This document shows positions 8,441 through 17,368 of a stretch of 51,462 nucleotides of DNA, one piece after another. The stretch's first letter is position 1. Every line of letters starts with the position of its first letter. The translations under genes and the position numbers were made by a program. The stretch comes from Gammaproteobacteria bacterium (GTDB lineage Bacteria; Pseudomonadota; Gammaproteobacteria; Steroidobacterales; Steroidobacteraceae): contig RFOD01000013.1 in assembly GCA_009926865.1 (NCBI GenBank), positions 1 through 51,462 on the forward strand, given 5' to 3'. The notes under the pieces were generated by a model. It had not been told where the DNA came from, did no database searches, and was given only the letters and a program-made list of their open reading frames with translations.

Positions 8441-10330
8441 GTGATCCACCTGCGTGATGTCTCGCTGCGTCGAGGCCCCAAACAACTGCTCGAACAGACG
8501 AGCCTTAGCATCCTGCGCGGCGAGAAAGTGGGTCTCGTGGGACGCAATGGCAGCGGAAAATCCTCTCTGATGGCCTTATTGCGCGGTGAGTTGACCGCGG
8601 ATGCGGGCGAGGTCGAGGTTCCCACTCACTTGTGTATCGCCAGTGTGGCGCAGACCTTGCCTGATACGCCGCGGCCGATGGTCGATTACGTAATCGATGG
8701 CGACGTGGCCCTACGCCAAGCCGAAGCGCGCATCGAGGTGGCGCGCGCGGCGGAAAATGGCATGGCCGAAGCCGAAGCACTTGCCGAGGCCGAGCAAGCC
8801 GGTCTCTACAGCGCCCGTAGTCGAGCCGCTGCTTTGCTTGATGGCTTAGGCGTCTCCGCCACGGACATCGATCGACCCCTCACGGAATTCTCTGGCGGGT
8901 TACGGATGCGAGCCAATTTGGCGCAAGCCTTGATGTGCCGCTCCGATGTGCTGTTACTCGACGAACCGACCAACCATCTCGACCTTGATGCCGTGCTCTG
9001 GCTTGAGCAGTGGCTATGTCGCTATGAGGGTAGCCTGTGCCTCATTTCACACGATCGGGATTTTCTGGATGCCATCGTGGGCCGCATCCTGCACATTGAG
9101 CGCGAGCAGGTGAGCTCTTTCACGGGTAACTACGCCGATTTTGAGCGACAACGCGCGGCGCGAACCCTGCACGCCGAAGCTCATAACCGCAAGCTGCAGC
9201 GCGAGATCGCGCACGTGACTCATTTCGTTGATCGGTTCCGTGCCCAGGCCACCAAAGCGCGACAGGTACAAAGTCGGATCAAATGGCTAGAGCGATTGCC
9301 CGAGCTGGTCACGCAACATAGCGAACGCAGTTATGAGTGGCAGTTTCTCGCACCGCATAAGCTGCCTTCTCCCCTACTGACCTTAGAGAGCGTGTCGGCC
9401 GGTTATGGCGAGCGACAAATCCTCCACGATGTGAGCTTGAGTTTGCGACCGGGCCATCGGCTGGGGCTCCTCGGACGTAATGGCGCCGGCAAATCTACGC
9501 TGATGCGTACCATGGCGGGCGAACTCGCCCCACTCACTGGAACGCGACTCGCCTCCCCCGACTTACGGATCGGATTTTTCGCTCAGCTCGAAGTGGAGCA
9601 ACTCGATGCAGAGGCTTCTGCGCTCTTGGAACTGACTCGACGAGGGGGCAACAAAGTCCAGTCGTGGACCGAGCAGGCCAAGCGCGCTCATCTTGGCCAC
9701 TTCGGCTTCCGGGATGATCGAGTCTTCGAGCCGATCAAACAGTTTTCAGGTGGTGAGCGCGCCCGTCTGACTCTGGCGATCTTGGTGGCGCAGGCCCCGA
9801 ACTTACTGTTACTCGATGAGCCGACCAATCATCTTGATCACGAGATGCGCGATGCACTGCTCTTGGCACTCCAGGAGTTTACCGGCGCGGTGATTCTGGT
9901 CTCGCATGATCGAAGTTTGCTGACTGGCGTGTGTGATGAATTCTGGCGGGTCACTGCGCAGGGCGAAGTGAAACCTTTTGAGGGTGACATGGAAGATTAT
10001 CGGCGCGTTCTGCAGACCGAGTCCGCGACGCTATCGAGCCCAAGCCATCGGGTCAAAACTCCGACACCCGCACGCCCTAAAAAGCCGAATCTGAAGCCAA
10101 TAATGACTGAGATAACTCGTATTGAGCGAAATATGGAACAATTGGGCGCGGAACGGATGTCCTTAGAGGCGCGTTTGGCAGACCCAGCAGCGTACGGCAG
10201 CGAGGTAAATCCACACGTCCATGAACTCGCCGAGCAACTCTCCACCTGTCTGCAGACTCTGTCTGAGTTGGAAGAGAGATGGATGGAATTGAGCACTCTC
10301 GTTGAACAACAAGTGGAACAGATGGGCTAG
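8441..10330 (+). CDS. ABC-F family ATPase, YheS-like
   Basis: A 629-residue soluble protein with two ABC domains and no membrane part, i.e. ABC-F, a family that acts on ribosomes. The first domain has Walker A 'GRNGSGKSS' (residues 34-42), signature 'FSGGLRMR' and Walker B 'LLLDEPTNHLD'; the second has 'GRNGAGKST', 'QFSGGERAR' and 'LLLDEPTNHLD'. The inter-domain linker contains 'RFRAQATKARQVQSRIK', the hallmark of the YheS branch, and the C-terminal about 90 residues form a charged, probably coiled-coil tail. The start is a GTG at 8441. The exact ribosomal function of this branch in the cell is not settled; Uup is the main alternative name. Confidence 0.92.
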   Translation: MIHLRDVSLRRGPKQLLEQTSLSILRGEKVGLVGRNGSGKSSLMALLRGELTADAGEVEVPTHLCIASVAQTLPDTPRPMVDYVIDGDVALRQAEARIEVARAAENGMAEAEALAEAEQAGLYSARSRAAALLDGLGVSATDIDRPLTEFSGGLRMRANLAQALMCRSDVLLLDEPTNHLDLDAVLWLEQWLCRYEGSLCLISHDRDFLDAIVGRILHIEREQVSSFTGNYADFERQRAARTLHAEAHNRKLQREIAHVTHFVDRFRAQATKARQVQSRIKWLERLPELVTQHSERSYEWQFLAPHKLPSPLLTLESVSAGYGERQILHDVSLSLRPGHRLGLLGRNGAGKSTLMRTMAGELAPLTGTRLASPDLRIGFFAQLEVEQLDAEASALLELTRRGGNKVQSWTEQAKRAHLGHFGFRDDRVFEPIKQFSGGERARLTLAILVAQAPNLLLLDEPTNHLDHEMRDALLLALQEFTGAVILVSHDRSLLTGVCDEFWRVTAQGEVKPFEGDMEDYRRVLQTESATLSSPSHRVKTPTPARPKKPNLKPIMTEITRIERNMEQLGAERMSLEARLADPAAYGSEVNPHVHELAEQLSTCLQTLSELEERWMELSTLVEQQVEQMG

Positions 10331-10367
10331 GCCGGTCACTCGCCGAGAGAATCCGCATTGACAGCGC

Positions 10368-10399
10368 AAAAAGAAAAGGGCGGATCTTTCGATCCGCCC
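10368..10399 (-). terminator. Rho-independent terminator (minus strand)
   Basis: A perfect 9-bp stem (10378-10386 with 10391-10399) closes a GAAA tetraloop on the minus strand and is followed by TTTTCTTTTT (10377-10368). On the plus strand no T run follows, so it is mainly a minus-strand terminator. It could end the candidate small RNA, the lipid-transport operon, or both. Confidence 0.85.
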
Positions 10400-10436
10400 A
10401 AACGGGGGTCACTCGTCAGAAGGGACGGTTGACGAG
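10368..10436 (-). ncRNA. Candidate small RNA of about 70 nt
   Basis: Between the ends of two convergent genes the minus strand shows, in order, a sigma70-like promoter (10441-10468), a 7-bp hairpin with an 11-nt loop (10430-10436 pairing with 10412-10418; the loop contains CCGUCCC), an ACCCCC segment, and a strong intrinsic terminator (10368-10399). The predicted transcript would begin near 10434-10437 and end near 10368. This spacing is what a stand-alone small RNA would have. I cannot match it to a named family. The alternative is that the terminator merely ends the lipid-transport operon and the promoter match is chance. Confidence 0.45.
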
Positions 10437-10440
10437 GGTT

Positions 10441-10468
10441 ATCCTACCGAACTTCCCCCGCATGTCAA
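10441..10468 (-). promoter_or_regulatory. Putative sigma70 promoter of the candidate small RNA
   Basis: Minus strand: a perfect -35 TTGACA at 10463-10468, a 16-base spacer, and TAGGAT (4 of 6 consensus) at 10441-10446. No protein-coding gene lies downstream before the terminator. Confidence 0.45.
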
Positions 10469-10563
10469 GTTTTTGTACAGCGTAAAATTTGTACCTAACC
10501 TATACACACAGGGCATGGGTGACGCCTTTCTGCCTCGAGCTTATTTACGAGCCTGGCCCTCGC

Positions 10564-11187
10564 TTATGACACTGGCGCTGGGCGCCAATCTGTCTCGCCT
10601 AGACGTTGGGCGATATCGGCGAGGATCTGACCACTTGCCTGCTCGAACGCCGCGATAATGACCCGCATGCGATTCTCGGTCACCGGCACCTGGGTCTCGA
10701 CAGCGAAGCTTAATCTCGACTCTCGACGCGTACGATCAAGCACGGCGACATCCATCGCTATCCGCACGGCTCGATCACGCGATCCCGTCTCATCCAAATC
10801 AAAACGTCGAATAACCACCTGAATTAACCAATCGGCGCGAGCCGATGACAGTGGCTCGAGTACATCGCCCAGACCCGCACTTTTGAGACCATCGACCAGT
10901 AAGCCCTCCCACATGCGCGGCAAGACATCTGGCCAGCGACTGGCAGCCAGTACATCCAACGTACGATCGGGACCGGAACGCAAAATCGCATCGGTCGCAT
11001 AACCAGAGCGAACGCGCACCGGCAAAATTTGGACTCGTAAATCGTGCAGTGACTGAGCCGCTTCGATCGACGGGCGCAAAACGTAGACGTCCGCCACCGG
11101 CGCACGACTCTCAAAACCTGATACACACGCAGTCAAAGACAGCGCTGCGATCCACGCGATCCCAAGTCGTCGTCTTATCTGACTCAT
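10564..11187 (-). CDS. ABC-type transport auxiliary lipoprotein (PqiC/YmbA-like)
   Basis: A 207-residue lipoprotein with a signal peptide and lipobox 'LTAC' (Cys near residue 21), followed by 'YVLRP' and a layout typical of the ABC-transport auxiliary lipoprotein family (PF03886), which includes PqiC. These proteins sit at the outer membrane and work with MCE-domain proteins in moving lipids across the periplasm. It is the last gene of the operon and its ATG overlaps the stop of the MCE gene (11184-11187). A strong terminator lies about 165 bases downstream. Confidence 0.85.
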   Translation of the reverse strand: MSQIRRRLGIAWIAALSLTACVSGFESRAPVADVYVLRPSIEAAQSLHDLRVQILPVRVRSGYATDAILRSGPDRTLDVLAASRWPDVLPRMWEGLLVDGLKSAGLGDVLEPLSSARADWLIQVVIRRFDLDETGSRDRAVRIAMDVAVLDRTRRESRLSFAVETQVPVTENRMRVIIAAFEQASGQILADIAQRLGETDWRPAPVS

Positions 11188-12119
11188 TTTGGTACCTCAA
11201 CGCCGCGTGGCGCAGGCTGAAACAATAACTGCGACGGGTTTTCGCGCAGACTGCGTGCCAAGGCTTCCACCTCTGCGGCTGCCGCACGACTCTCGCGCGT
11301 CAAATTCTCGATCTCAGGTAACCCATGTCGGGTGAACTCTGTCAGCCCCTCAGCGTTCTCCGCAAGCAATTGATCGAGTCGAGCGCTGGTACGAGCCATA
11401 CTCTCAGCGACCTGATCTACGCGTCTGACCACATCTTTGATAAGTGGAGCTGTCTCTGCCGTCGTATTGCGCAGCCCTGCTGCCACTTCTTGCAAATCGC
11501 CAGCGATCACCCGCAAATCTTTGGTGAGCGCACCCACCTCCTGCATGGTCTCGGGTAATACTCGACTCGCAGCGTCTAAATTGGCGATGACGCTCGATAG
11601 CGCGTCAATATTGTCATCCGACAGTAGACGACTGGCACGCTGCGCCACCTCTGAAGCTCGCCCCATCACCTCCGGTACACCACTCAAAATGACATCAAAT
11701 CCCGATCTGACCGATCGAATCACTGGATAGCGTTCGCCGGCGACCACCGCAGCTAATCGTTTGGTCCCCGCGTCGCCCAATAGATCAATGTAGAGCAGGC
11801 CTGTCACACCAAGCAAAGATAACTCCGCCACGGTTTTCTCCGAGATAGGCGCTTGCTCGTCGATGTCAACGATCACCTGAACCCGTGCGGCATTGCGTGG
11901 ATCAATACGCATCGTAACGACCCGCCCGATATCGACCCCCAGATAACGAACGGTACTACCAACCGTCAGACCGCTCACCGAGCCCTCGAAGTACACCTCA
12001 TAGCGCTCGAAGCTACGAGAATCACGCGCATCTGAGTACCAAAACACCAGTGCGGTGGCGAGCGCCAATACGAACAACACAAAGGCGCCGACAGCAGCGT
12101 AATTGGCTTCACGTTCCAT
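11184..12119 (-). CDS. MCE-domain (MlaD-like) lipid-transport protein
   Basis: A 311-residue protein with one N-terminal membrane anchor (about residues 7-28) and an MCE domain at about 37-115 ('YEVYFEGSVSGLTVGSTV', 'YLGVDIGRVVTM'). The rest is an extended helical region with repeated hydrophobic heptads and is probably coiled coil. MlaD-type proteins form hexamers in the periplasm that bind phospholipids and connect to an MlaE/MlaF transporter. ATG 12119 was chosen since it begins right before the anchor; it overlaps the ATPase gene by 11 bases. A longer in-frame extension upstream lies within that gene and is rejected. Confidence 0.9.
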   Translation of the reverse strand: MEREANYAAVGAFVLFVLALATALVFWYSDARDSRSFERYEVYFEGSVSGLTVGSTVRYLGVDIGRVVTMRIDPRNAARVQVIVDIDEQAPISEKTVAELSLLGVTGLLYIDLLGDAGTKRLAAVVAGERYPVIRSVRSGFDVILSGVPEVMGRASEVAQRASRLLSDDNIDALSSVIANLDAASRVLPETMQEVGALTKDLRVIAGDLQEVAAGLRNTTAETAPLIKDVVRRVDQVAESMARTSARLDQLLAENAEGLTEFTRHGLPEIENLTRESRAAAAEVEALARSLRENPSQLLFQPAPRGVEVPK

Positions 12120-12909
12120 GTATGGCTCCAAAGCGACGAGCGCGATCACCGTGAAAATAGGCCTGAATCCAAGGATGCGGATGATCGACAATTTTTGCTA
12201 GCTCATCCGCAACCAGTCGACGCTCAACAATGACACCCACGCGATTGCAGGTACGAAAAATACTGTCCAAATCGTGTGTAATCATAATGACAGTCAGCGC
12301 AAGCTCGCGCTGCAAGCCTACCAATAGCTCATCAAACGCTGCAGCGCTAATAGGATCCAGACCGGAGGTCGGCTCATCTAGCATCAAAAGTGGCGGATCG
12401 AGCGCTAGTGCTCGCGCGAGGGCGGCACGCTTGATCATGCCGCCCGAGAGCTGTGCGGGATACTTGTGGGCCGCCTCAACGGGCAGACCCACTAATTTCA
12501 ATTTGAGCATAGCCAGCTCCTCAAGCGCGCGCGCACTAAGCTTGAGATGCTCAAGCATGGGCAGCTGGATATTTTGCAATACTGTTAGCGAACTAAACAA
12601 AGCACCGGCCTGAAAGGTAACGCCATACAATTGCTTGGCGATACGTAGCTGCGCCGTATTGAGCGCATTGAGATCAATACCAAATATTCGCACCTCGCCC
12701 GCCTGCGGACGACGTAAGCCGAGTATGGTATTGAGTAAGACACTTTTACCCGATCCAGATCCTCCGACGATACCAAAGATTTCACCTCGATTAACCGTTA
12801 GATCAAGTCCATCGTGGACGATTTGCGCCCCAAATCGATTAACAACACCCGTCGCTTGCACTGCAGGTGCTTCGGCATTAAGGCCAAGCTCGCTACGGTC
12901 AGATCGCAT
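12109..12909 (-). CDS. ABC transporter ATPase, MlaF-like
   Basis: A 266-residue ATPase with Walker A 'GGSGSGKSVLL', Q-loop 'VTFQAGALFSSLTV', signature 'LSGGMIKRAALARAL', Walker B 'LLMLDEPTSGLDP' and H-loop 'MITHDLDSIF'. The 'QAGALFSSLTV' and 'LSGGMIKR' variants are typical for MlaF-type ATPases that energise MCE lipid transporters. Its start overlaps the permease stop by one base (TGATG), and its stop overlaps the MCE gene, so the three are tightly coupled. It should sit on the cytoplasmic face and pair with the permease encoded just upstream. Confidence 0.92.
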   Translation of the reverse strand: MRSDRSELGLNAEAPAVQATGVVNRFGAQIVHDGLDLTVNRGEIFGIVGGSGSGKSVLLNTILGLRRPQAGEVRIFGIDLNALNTAQLRIAKQLYGVTFQAGALFSSLTVLQNIQLPMLEHLKLSARALEELAMLKLKLVGLPVEAAHKYPAQLSGGMIKRAALARALALDPPLLMLDEPTSGLDPISAAAFDELLVGLQRELALTVIMITHDLDSIFRTCNRVGVIVERRLVADELAKIVDHPHPWIQAYFHGDRARRFGAIHGT

Positions 12910-14018
12910 CAGATCCCAATTTCCATAAATAAGACGGCAAATAATGCATCTGCCAGAATAACCAAAAATATCGCCTGCACGACAGCGACCGTAGTCAATC
13001 GCCCAAGCTCGCGTGAGGAGCCTCGCACCTGTAAGCCACGATACGTGCCCGCCATCGCGATCAGCACGGCAAAGACTGGTGCCTTAATGATGCCCACCCA
13101 AAAGGTCCACGCCGCGATCGACTCTTCCGCCCTCTGGAAATATTGAACGAGAGGCATATCCAGCAGTAAATGACAGAGTAACGCCCCACCCAGCACCCCG
13201 ACGACATCAGCGATCACGGTGAGTAGTGGTAAAGCGATAATCAACCCAATCAAACGTGGCAGGATCAAAACTTCAATGGGTTGAACACCTGTTGCGTCGA
13301 GCGCATCAATCTCTTGATTGAGCTTCATAGCGCCTATTTCGGCTGCAAACGCGCTGCCTGAGCGCCCCGCGACAATGATGGCGGTGAGCAGCACGCCCAG
13401 CTCACGCAATACCCCTACCGTCACCAAATCTACGACAAAGATATCAGCACCAAACTGGCGTAGTTGCTGTGCGCCCATGTACGCAATAATGACGCTGATT
13501 AGAAAAGCAATGAGTGAGACAATGGGGACAGCCGTAATACCGGTGTCGTAAACGTGCCGAACAATCGATGTGGGACGCCAATGACGCGGCGAGAACAGAC
13601 CCCGCGTAAATCGCGAGAGCAGCTCTCCTACGAACGCGAGTCCCGCTCGAACCGCGCGCCCCTGATCCACAACATTACGTCCAATTTCCGTGACCGGGCG
13701 GAAGTTTTTTTCCGGCTCAATAAAATCGGAGCGATTTGCACTCAAGGTTTCCGTCACGAGCTGCAAAGTCGGCGGGACACCTTGCGGGTAGCTGATGCTG
13801 ATGCCCTGTGTGCGCCAACGCTCAATAAAATCGTATAACAACCAAGCGCCACTAAGCTCCAGTCGTAAATCTGGCGCCGTACCGATCTCAATCGTCGAGC
13901 ACGACGACAAGGTTAAATCGTACAGGGACGCTTCAATTTGCCCCAATTCACCCGCCAGCCAGTCACCCTCAAGGGTGAGCTGCAAACTACCCTCGCGCAG
14001 CGTCGCGCGATAGAACAT
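12909..14018 (-). CDS. MlaE-like ABC permease with N-terminal STAS domain
   Basis: A 369-residue protein with two parts. The first 100 or so residues resemble a STAS domain (the role played by separate MlaB in E. coli), and the remainder is an MlaE permease with about five or six hydrophobic segments and the conserved 'SGSAFAAEIGAMKLNQEIDAL' region. The start ATG at 14018 overlaps the stop of the CDGSH gene in a TAATG junction, so translation is probably coupled; an upstream in-frame start at 14048 lies inside that gene. The fused STAS-MlaE form is common in operons with an auxiliary lipoprotein, and no separate MlaB or MlaC is seen here. Confidence 0.9.
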   Translation of the reverse strand: MFYRATLREGSLQLTLEGDWLAGELGQIEASLYDLTLSSCSTIEIGTAPDLRLELSGAWLLYDFIERWRTQGISISYPQGVPPTLQLVTETLSANRSDFIEPEKNFRPVTEIGRNVVDQGRAVRAGLAFVGELLSRFTRGLFSPRHWRPTSIVRHVYDTGITAVPIVSLIAFLISVIIAYMGAQQLRQFGADIFVVDLVTVGVLRELGVLLTAIIVAGRSGSAFAAEIGAMKLNQEIDALDATGVQPIEVLILPRLIGLIIALPLLTVIADVVGVLGGALLCHLLLDMPLVQYFQRAEESIAAWTFWVGIIKAPVFAVLIAMAGTYRGLQVRGSSRELGRLTTVAVVQAIFLVILADALFAVLFMEIGI

Positions 14019-14260
14019 TAGGGAAGGTTGCGGTGAGAGCCGTCGCACAAGGGTGCTTTGCTCGTGTGTTTACAGGCACAAAACCACTGCTTGCCTGAAG
14101 TCTCTGCGGTGTACTTTTGCGGCGCGAAATCCGTGCCCTTATGCGATCCATCACAAAACGGCTGTTGGCTTGAGCGTCCGCAGGTACACCACCAATAGGT
14201 CTTACCGGCTTCAACGTCTACCGCGATCGGGCTACGCGCTGCGATGACTGGATCTGACAT
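14018..14260 (-). CDS. CDGSH-type iron-sulfur protein
   Basis: An 80-residue protein with two CDGSH zinc-finger-like motifs. Each gives the C-x-C-x8-C-x3-H pattern ('[16 protein letters not shown]' and '[16 protein letters not shown]') that binds a 2Fe-2S cluster with three Cys and one His. Tandem-motif CDGSH proteins of this size are known in bacteria; suggested roles are redox or iron sensing, none firmly set. ATG 14260 was chosen since GGAG lies about 9 bases upstream; GTG 14275 is an alternative. Its stop overlaps the MlaE-like start, which makes it the first gene of the lipid-transport operon. Confidence 0.88.
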   Translation of the reverse strand: MSDPVIAARSPIAVDVEAGKTYWWCTCGRSSQQPFCDGSHKGTDFAPQKYTAETSGKQWFCACKHTSKAPLCDGSHRNLP

Positions 14261-14323
14261 GATTTCGCTCTCCACCGTTAAACTGTCACCCTCTAATACG
14301 GTCAGTCTAACTCGGAGCGACCC

Positions 14324-15580
14324 GTGACTGCTATCGACAAAGATGACGATCTCAAAGATCTACCACACCGATCGACACCCCCTACTGCAGGGATTGGAAC
14401 GCCTTTATCTGGTAACGCCACACGACTCATGCTGCTTGGCGCAGGAGAGCTAGGCAAAGAAGTCGCCATTGAAGCGCAGCGGCTAGGTCTTGAGGTCATT
14501 GCGGTCGACCGCTATGACAATGCGCCCGCCATGCAGGTCGCCCACCGATCACATGTCATCAATATGCTAGATCGAGTGGCCTTGCGAGCACTGATCGAGA
14601 CCGAACGGCCCCACTTCATCGTTCCCGAAATTGAAGCGATTGCGACCGAGGAACTACTCGCACTGGAAGACGAGGGATTCAACGTTATACCGAGCGCAAA
14701 AGCGGCTCGCCTCACGATGGATCGCGAAGGTATCCGACGACTCGCCGCAGAATCACTACAATTACCGACATCACGCTACGGGTTTGCCGAAACATTGGCT
14801 GAATGTCGGCAGCTAGCGAACGAGCTTGGCTGGCCTTGTGTCATGAAGCCTGTGATGTCCAGTTCCGGTAAGGGCCAGAGCGTACTTCATTCAGCCGATG
14901 ACGTTGAAAAAGCTTGGCAATACGCGCAATCGGGCGGTCGAGCGGGCGCGGGCAAAGTGATCATCGAAGCGTTCATTCCCTTTGACTACGAAATCACACT
15001 GCTGACAATTCGCCATCGCACCGGGACGAGTTTTTGCGAACCGATCGGGCACTGGCAAGTCGCGGGTGACTATCGGGAGTCTTGGCAACCGCAGCCTATG
15101 AAATCGGCAGCTTTTGAGGAGTCGAAGCACATCGCCAAAGCGATCACCGATGCACTCGGTGGCTGGGGAATTTTTGGTGTGGAGTTATTCGTCAAAGACG
15201 ATCAGGTGTGGTTCAGCGAAGTGTCGCCTCGCCCGCACGATACCGGTCTCGTCACATTGATTTCCCAAGACCTATCAGAGTTTGCCTTACATATCCGCGC
15301 CATTCTCGGATTACCCATTCCAGTCATCCGTCAACGAGGGCCGGCTGCTTCCAGCGCGATTTTATTGAGTGGAGAATCACGCAGGATTCAATACCAAGGG
15401 CTGCGTGAAGCACTGACAGAGGTGGATACCAGCCTCAGACTGTTTGGGAAACCCGAGGTGCAAGGCCAACGCAGGATGGGGGTGACCTTAGCGCTCGGCG
15501 GTGATATCGACGACGCTCGACGCAAAGCCCGCCACGCGAGCGCCATCATCTCTGAGCAAAGCCAACTCTTAGCCGACTGA
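14324..15580 (+). CDS. purT: Formate-dependent phosphoribosylglycinamide formyltransferase
   Basis: A 418-residue ATP-grasp enzyme that makes formyl-GAR from GAR, formate and ATP in purine synthesis. Typical PurT sections are visible: '[18 protein letters not shown]', '[17 protein letters not shown]', '[10 protein letters not shown]', '[15 protein letters not shown]' (ATP-grasp lysine and glycine-rich loop), and '[15 protein letters not shown]' (Mg-binding Glu). The GTG start has GGAG seven bases upstream; the N-terminus is about 20 residues longer than in E. coli. It is divergent from the CDGSH gene and convergent with the ABC permease gene (7 bases apart). Confidence 0.95.
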   Translation: MTAIDKDDDLKDLPHRSTPPTAGIGTPLSGNATRLMLLGAGELGKEVAIEAQRLGLEVIAVDRYDNAPAMQVAHRSHVINMLDRVALRALIETERPHFIVPEIEAIATEELLALEDEGFNVIPSAKAARLTMDREGIRRLAAESLQLPTSRYGFAETLAECRQLANELGWPCVMKPVMSSSGKGQSVLHSADDVEKAWQYAQSGGRAGAGKVIIEAFIPFDYEITLLTIRHRTGTSFCEPIGHWQVAGDYRESWQPQPMKSAAFEESKHIAKAITDALGGWGIFGVELFVKDDQVWFSEVSPRPHDTGLVTLISQDLSEFALHIRAILGLPIPVIRQRGPAASSAILLSGESRRIQYQGLREALTEVDTSLRLFGKPEVQGQRRMGVTLALGGDIDDARRKARHASAIISEQSQLLAD

Positions 15581-15587
15581 GAGGCTC

Positions 15588-16496
15588 TCAAGCATCGTCG
15601 CGCCAGCGCCGCAAGCGAATCGCGAGCGCCAACAGGAGCGCGGCCGACAGTACACCAAGCCAAAGCGAAGGGCTTGCCAGTAAGGGCGCTGCGCTTAGCG
15701 CTTGATACGCTTCGGCGACGGTCTGTAGCGTTGTCTCATCATCCCGCGAACGCATCAGGCCAGGTTGTAAGGCCTGAAAATAACCACTTAAACGATGGCC
15801 GATAAAAACCAAAATACGCTCGCTGCCGAAGGCGACCTCTTCAAGGATTGCTACGAGCAAGGGCGGAAGCACAGCCCAGAAAAACGGACTGCGTTTCGCA
15901 AACACCGAGATCACCAATAGCCACGCTGCGATGGGCGCATACCAAAGCGCAGCAATCAGTAAATTCTGTAGCAGGGTCGCTTGGACGAGTAGCCATGCGG
16001 AGCCGTGCCACACACCGAGGGGCGCGAGTGCGGTGCCGGCGACCATGAACTTAACGATCAGGAATATGAGTACGCCGCTGACGAGCGAAATGCCCCAGAC
16101 CCAGACGGGCATCAGGAGTGCTGCAACCGCGAACTTGGACAGGACCGTTGAGGCATCTGAAATCGGTAAAGATTTCCAAAACAGGATGCTGCGATCTCGT
16201 CGCTCACCGTAGAGCGTATCCAGTAGATAAAAGAATACGACCAGCAAGCCCACAATCAGCTGGGGGATCAGCAAAGACCCCATCCATACGGCAAACAGCT
16301 GTACTTGTGCGACAGGCGTCGCAGCTAAATCTGAGAAAAACCCAGCTTCCTGATCACCTAATTCGAAGTCTAGCCCACCGACTCGCGAGCCAAAGAATGT
16401 GGCAAGCACCAATAGAAGGGCCGTGACTAAGGGCGCCCACACTAAACTACGATGCTCCCAAAGCTCACGCCGCATGAGCGTTAAAAAGGCCGTCAC
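15588..16496 (-). CDS. ABC-2 type transporter permease
   Basis: A 302-residue membrane protein with about six hydrophobic segments, starting 'LTLMRRELWEHRSLVWAPL' as many ABC-2 permeases do. It starts within the last 4 bases of the ATPase gene, and that gene in turn overlaps a GntR regulator, giving the order regulator-ATPase-permease seen in YtrA-type operons. In Gram-positives such transporters respond to cell-wall antibiotics; the substrate in this Gram-negative cannot be inferred. Confidence 0.85.
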   Translation of the reverse strand: MTAFLTLMRRELWEHRSLVWAPLVTALLLVLATFFGSRVGGLDFELGDQEAGFFSDLAATPVAQVQLFAVWMGSLLIPQLIVGLLVVFFYLLDTLYGERRDRSILFWKSLPISDASTVLSKFAVAALLMPVWVWGISLVSGVLIFLIVKFMVAGTALAPLGVWHGSAWLLVQATLLQNLLIAALWYAPIAAWLLVISVFAKRSPFFWAVLPPLLVAILEEVAFGSERILVFIGHRLSGYFQALQPGLMRSRDDETTLQTVAEAYQALSAAPLLASPSLWLGVLSAALLLALAIRLRRWRDDA

Positions 16497-17368
16497 GAGT
16501 GTTCTCCCAATAACGCGACAAAGAGATCAGAGATGGAGGGTGTGCGTACTTCGCCGAGCCCGGCATACGACCCAGCGTCCTTTGTCTCAAATATGAAGAG
16601 CTTCCGCCCAAAGACCTCGCGCTCGTGTAGAGGCTGCATCGCACGTGCGGCGTCGGCGCGTTCCGGACTCGCCAGCACTTGTACATAACGGGCTTCAATG
16701 TCGCTGACTGCACAATCGAGAACGACTCGACCTTTGCGCAGCAAGATGATGTGGTCAAGCAAATGCTCGACCTCTTCAACCTGATGTGTCGTCACCAAAA
16801 TTGTACGTTGATGATCAAAATAGTCGTTCAGAAGACGCTCATAAAACCCGCGGCGATACAGCAGATCCAATCCTAAAGTCGGCTCATCAAGCACTAGTAG
16901 TTTGGCGTCGATCGCCATGATCAAGGCGAGGTGCAGCTGGGTAATCATTCCCTTTGAGAGCTGGCTGACTCGCTGATGTAGTTGAATATCAGTGCTCGCG
17001 AGGACTTCTTCAGCGCGCGTGCGGGAAAAGCGTGGATGGATACCGCTCACGAAGTCGAGTGCCTGAGACACCCTCATCCACTTAGGTAGCACCGCCACAT
17101 CGGCGATAAAACAGACATCGCGCATCAGCGCATCACGTTCACGACTCGGGTTTTGGCCAAGTACCTGCAAATGACCTTCAAAAGGCGTCAACCCTAAGAT
17201 CGCTTTGAGTGCGGTGGTCTTGCCGGCGCCGTTCGCGCCCATCAAGCCGACGATGCGTCCTGAGCCAATGGTAAACGTGACGTCATCGAGCGCGAGTGTT
17301 CCTCGGCCATAGCGCTTACTGAGACCACGCGCTTCAATAATGGGGAGATGCGTAGTGTCCTCTGTCAT
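16493..17368 (-). CDS. ABC transporter ATP-binding protein
   Basis: A 291-residue ATPase with Walker A 'GANGAGKTTALKAI', signature-region 'VSQLSKGMITQLHLALIMA' (LSKGM in place of LSGGQ, common in this branch), Walker B 'LLVLDEPTLGLD' and H-loop 'LVTTHQVEEVEHLL'. The order and overlap with a GntR regulator (4 bases, 17365-17368) and an ABC-2 permease (4 bases, 16493-16496) show that the three proteins form one transport unit. The C-terminal about 80 residues are an extra domain after the ATPase core, as in many ABC-2 exporters. Confidence 0.9.
   Translation of the reverse strand: MTEDTTHLPIIEARGLSKRYGRGTLALDDVTFTIGSGRIVGLMGANGAGKTTALKAILGLTPFEGHLQVLGQNPSRERDALMRDVCFIADVAVLPKWMRVSQALDFVSGIHPRFSRTRAEEVLASTDIQLHQRVSQLSKGMITQLHLALIMAIDAKLLVLDEPTLGLDLLYRRGFYERLLNDYFDHQRTILVTTHQVEEVEHLLDHIILLRKGRVVLDCAVSDIEARYVQVLASPERADAARAMQPLHEREVFGRKLFIFETKDAGSYAGLGEVRTPSISDLFVALLGEHS

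Noticed and set aside
10473-10658. 61-residue plus-strand open frame
   Set aside because: It runs into the antisense of the lipoprotein gene, has no ribosome binding site and looks non-protein-like.
15578-15590. Palindrome TGAGAGGCTCTCA at the purT stop
   Set aside because: Stem too short with no loop or T run; not a credible terminator.
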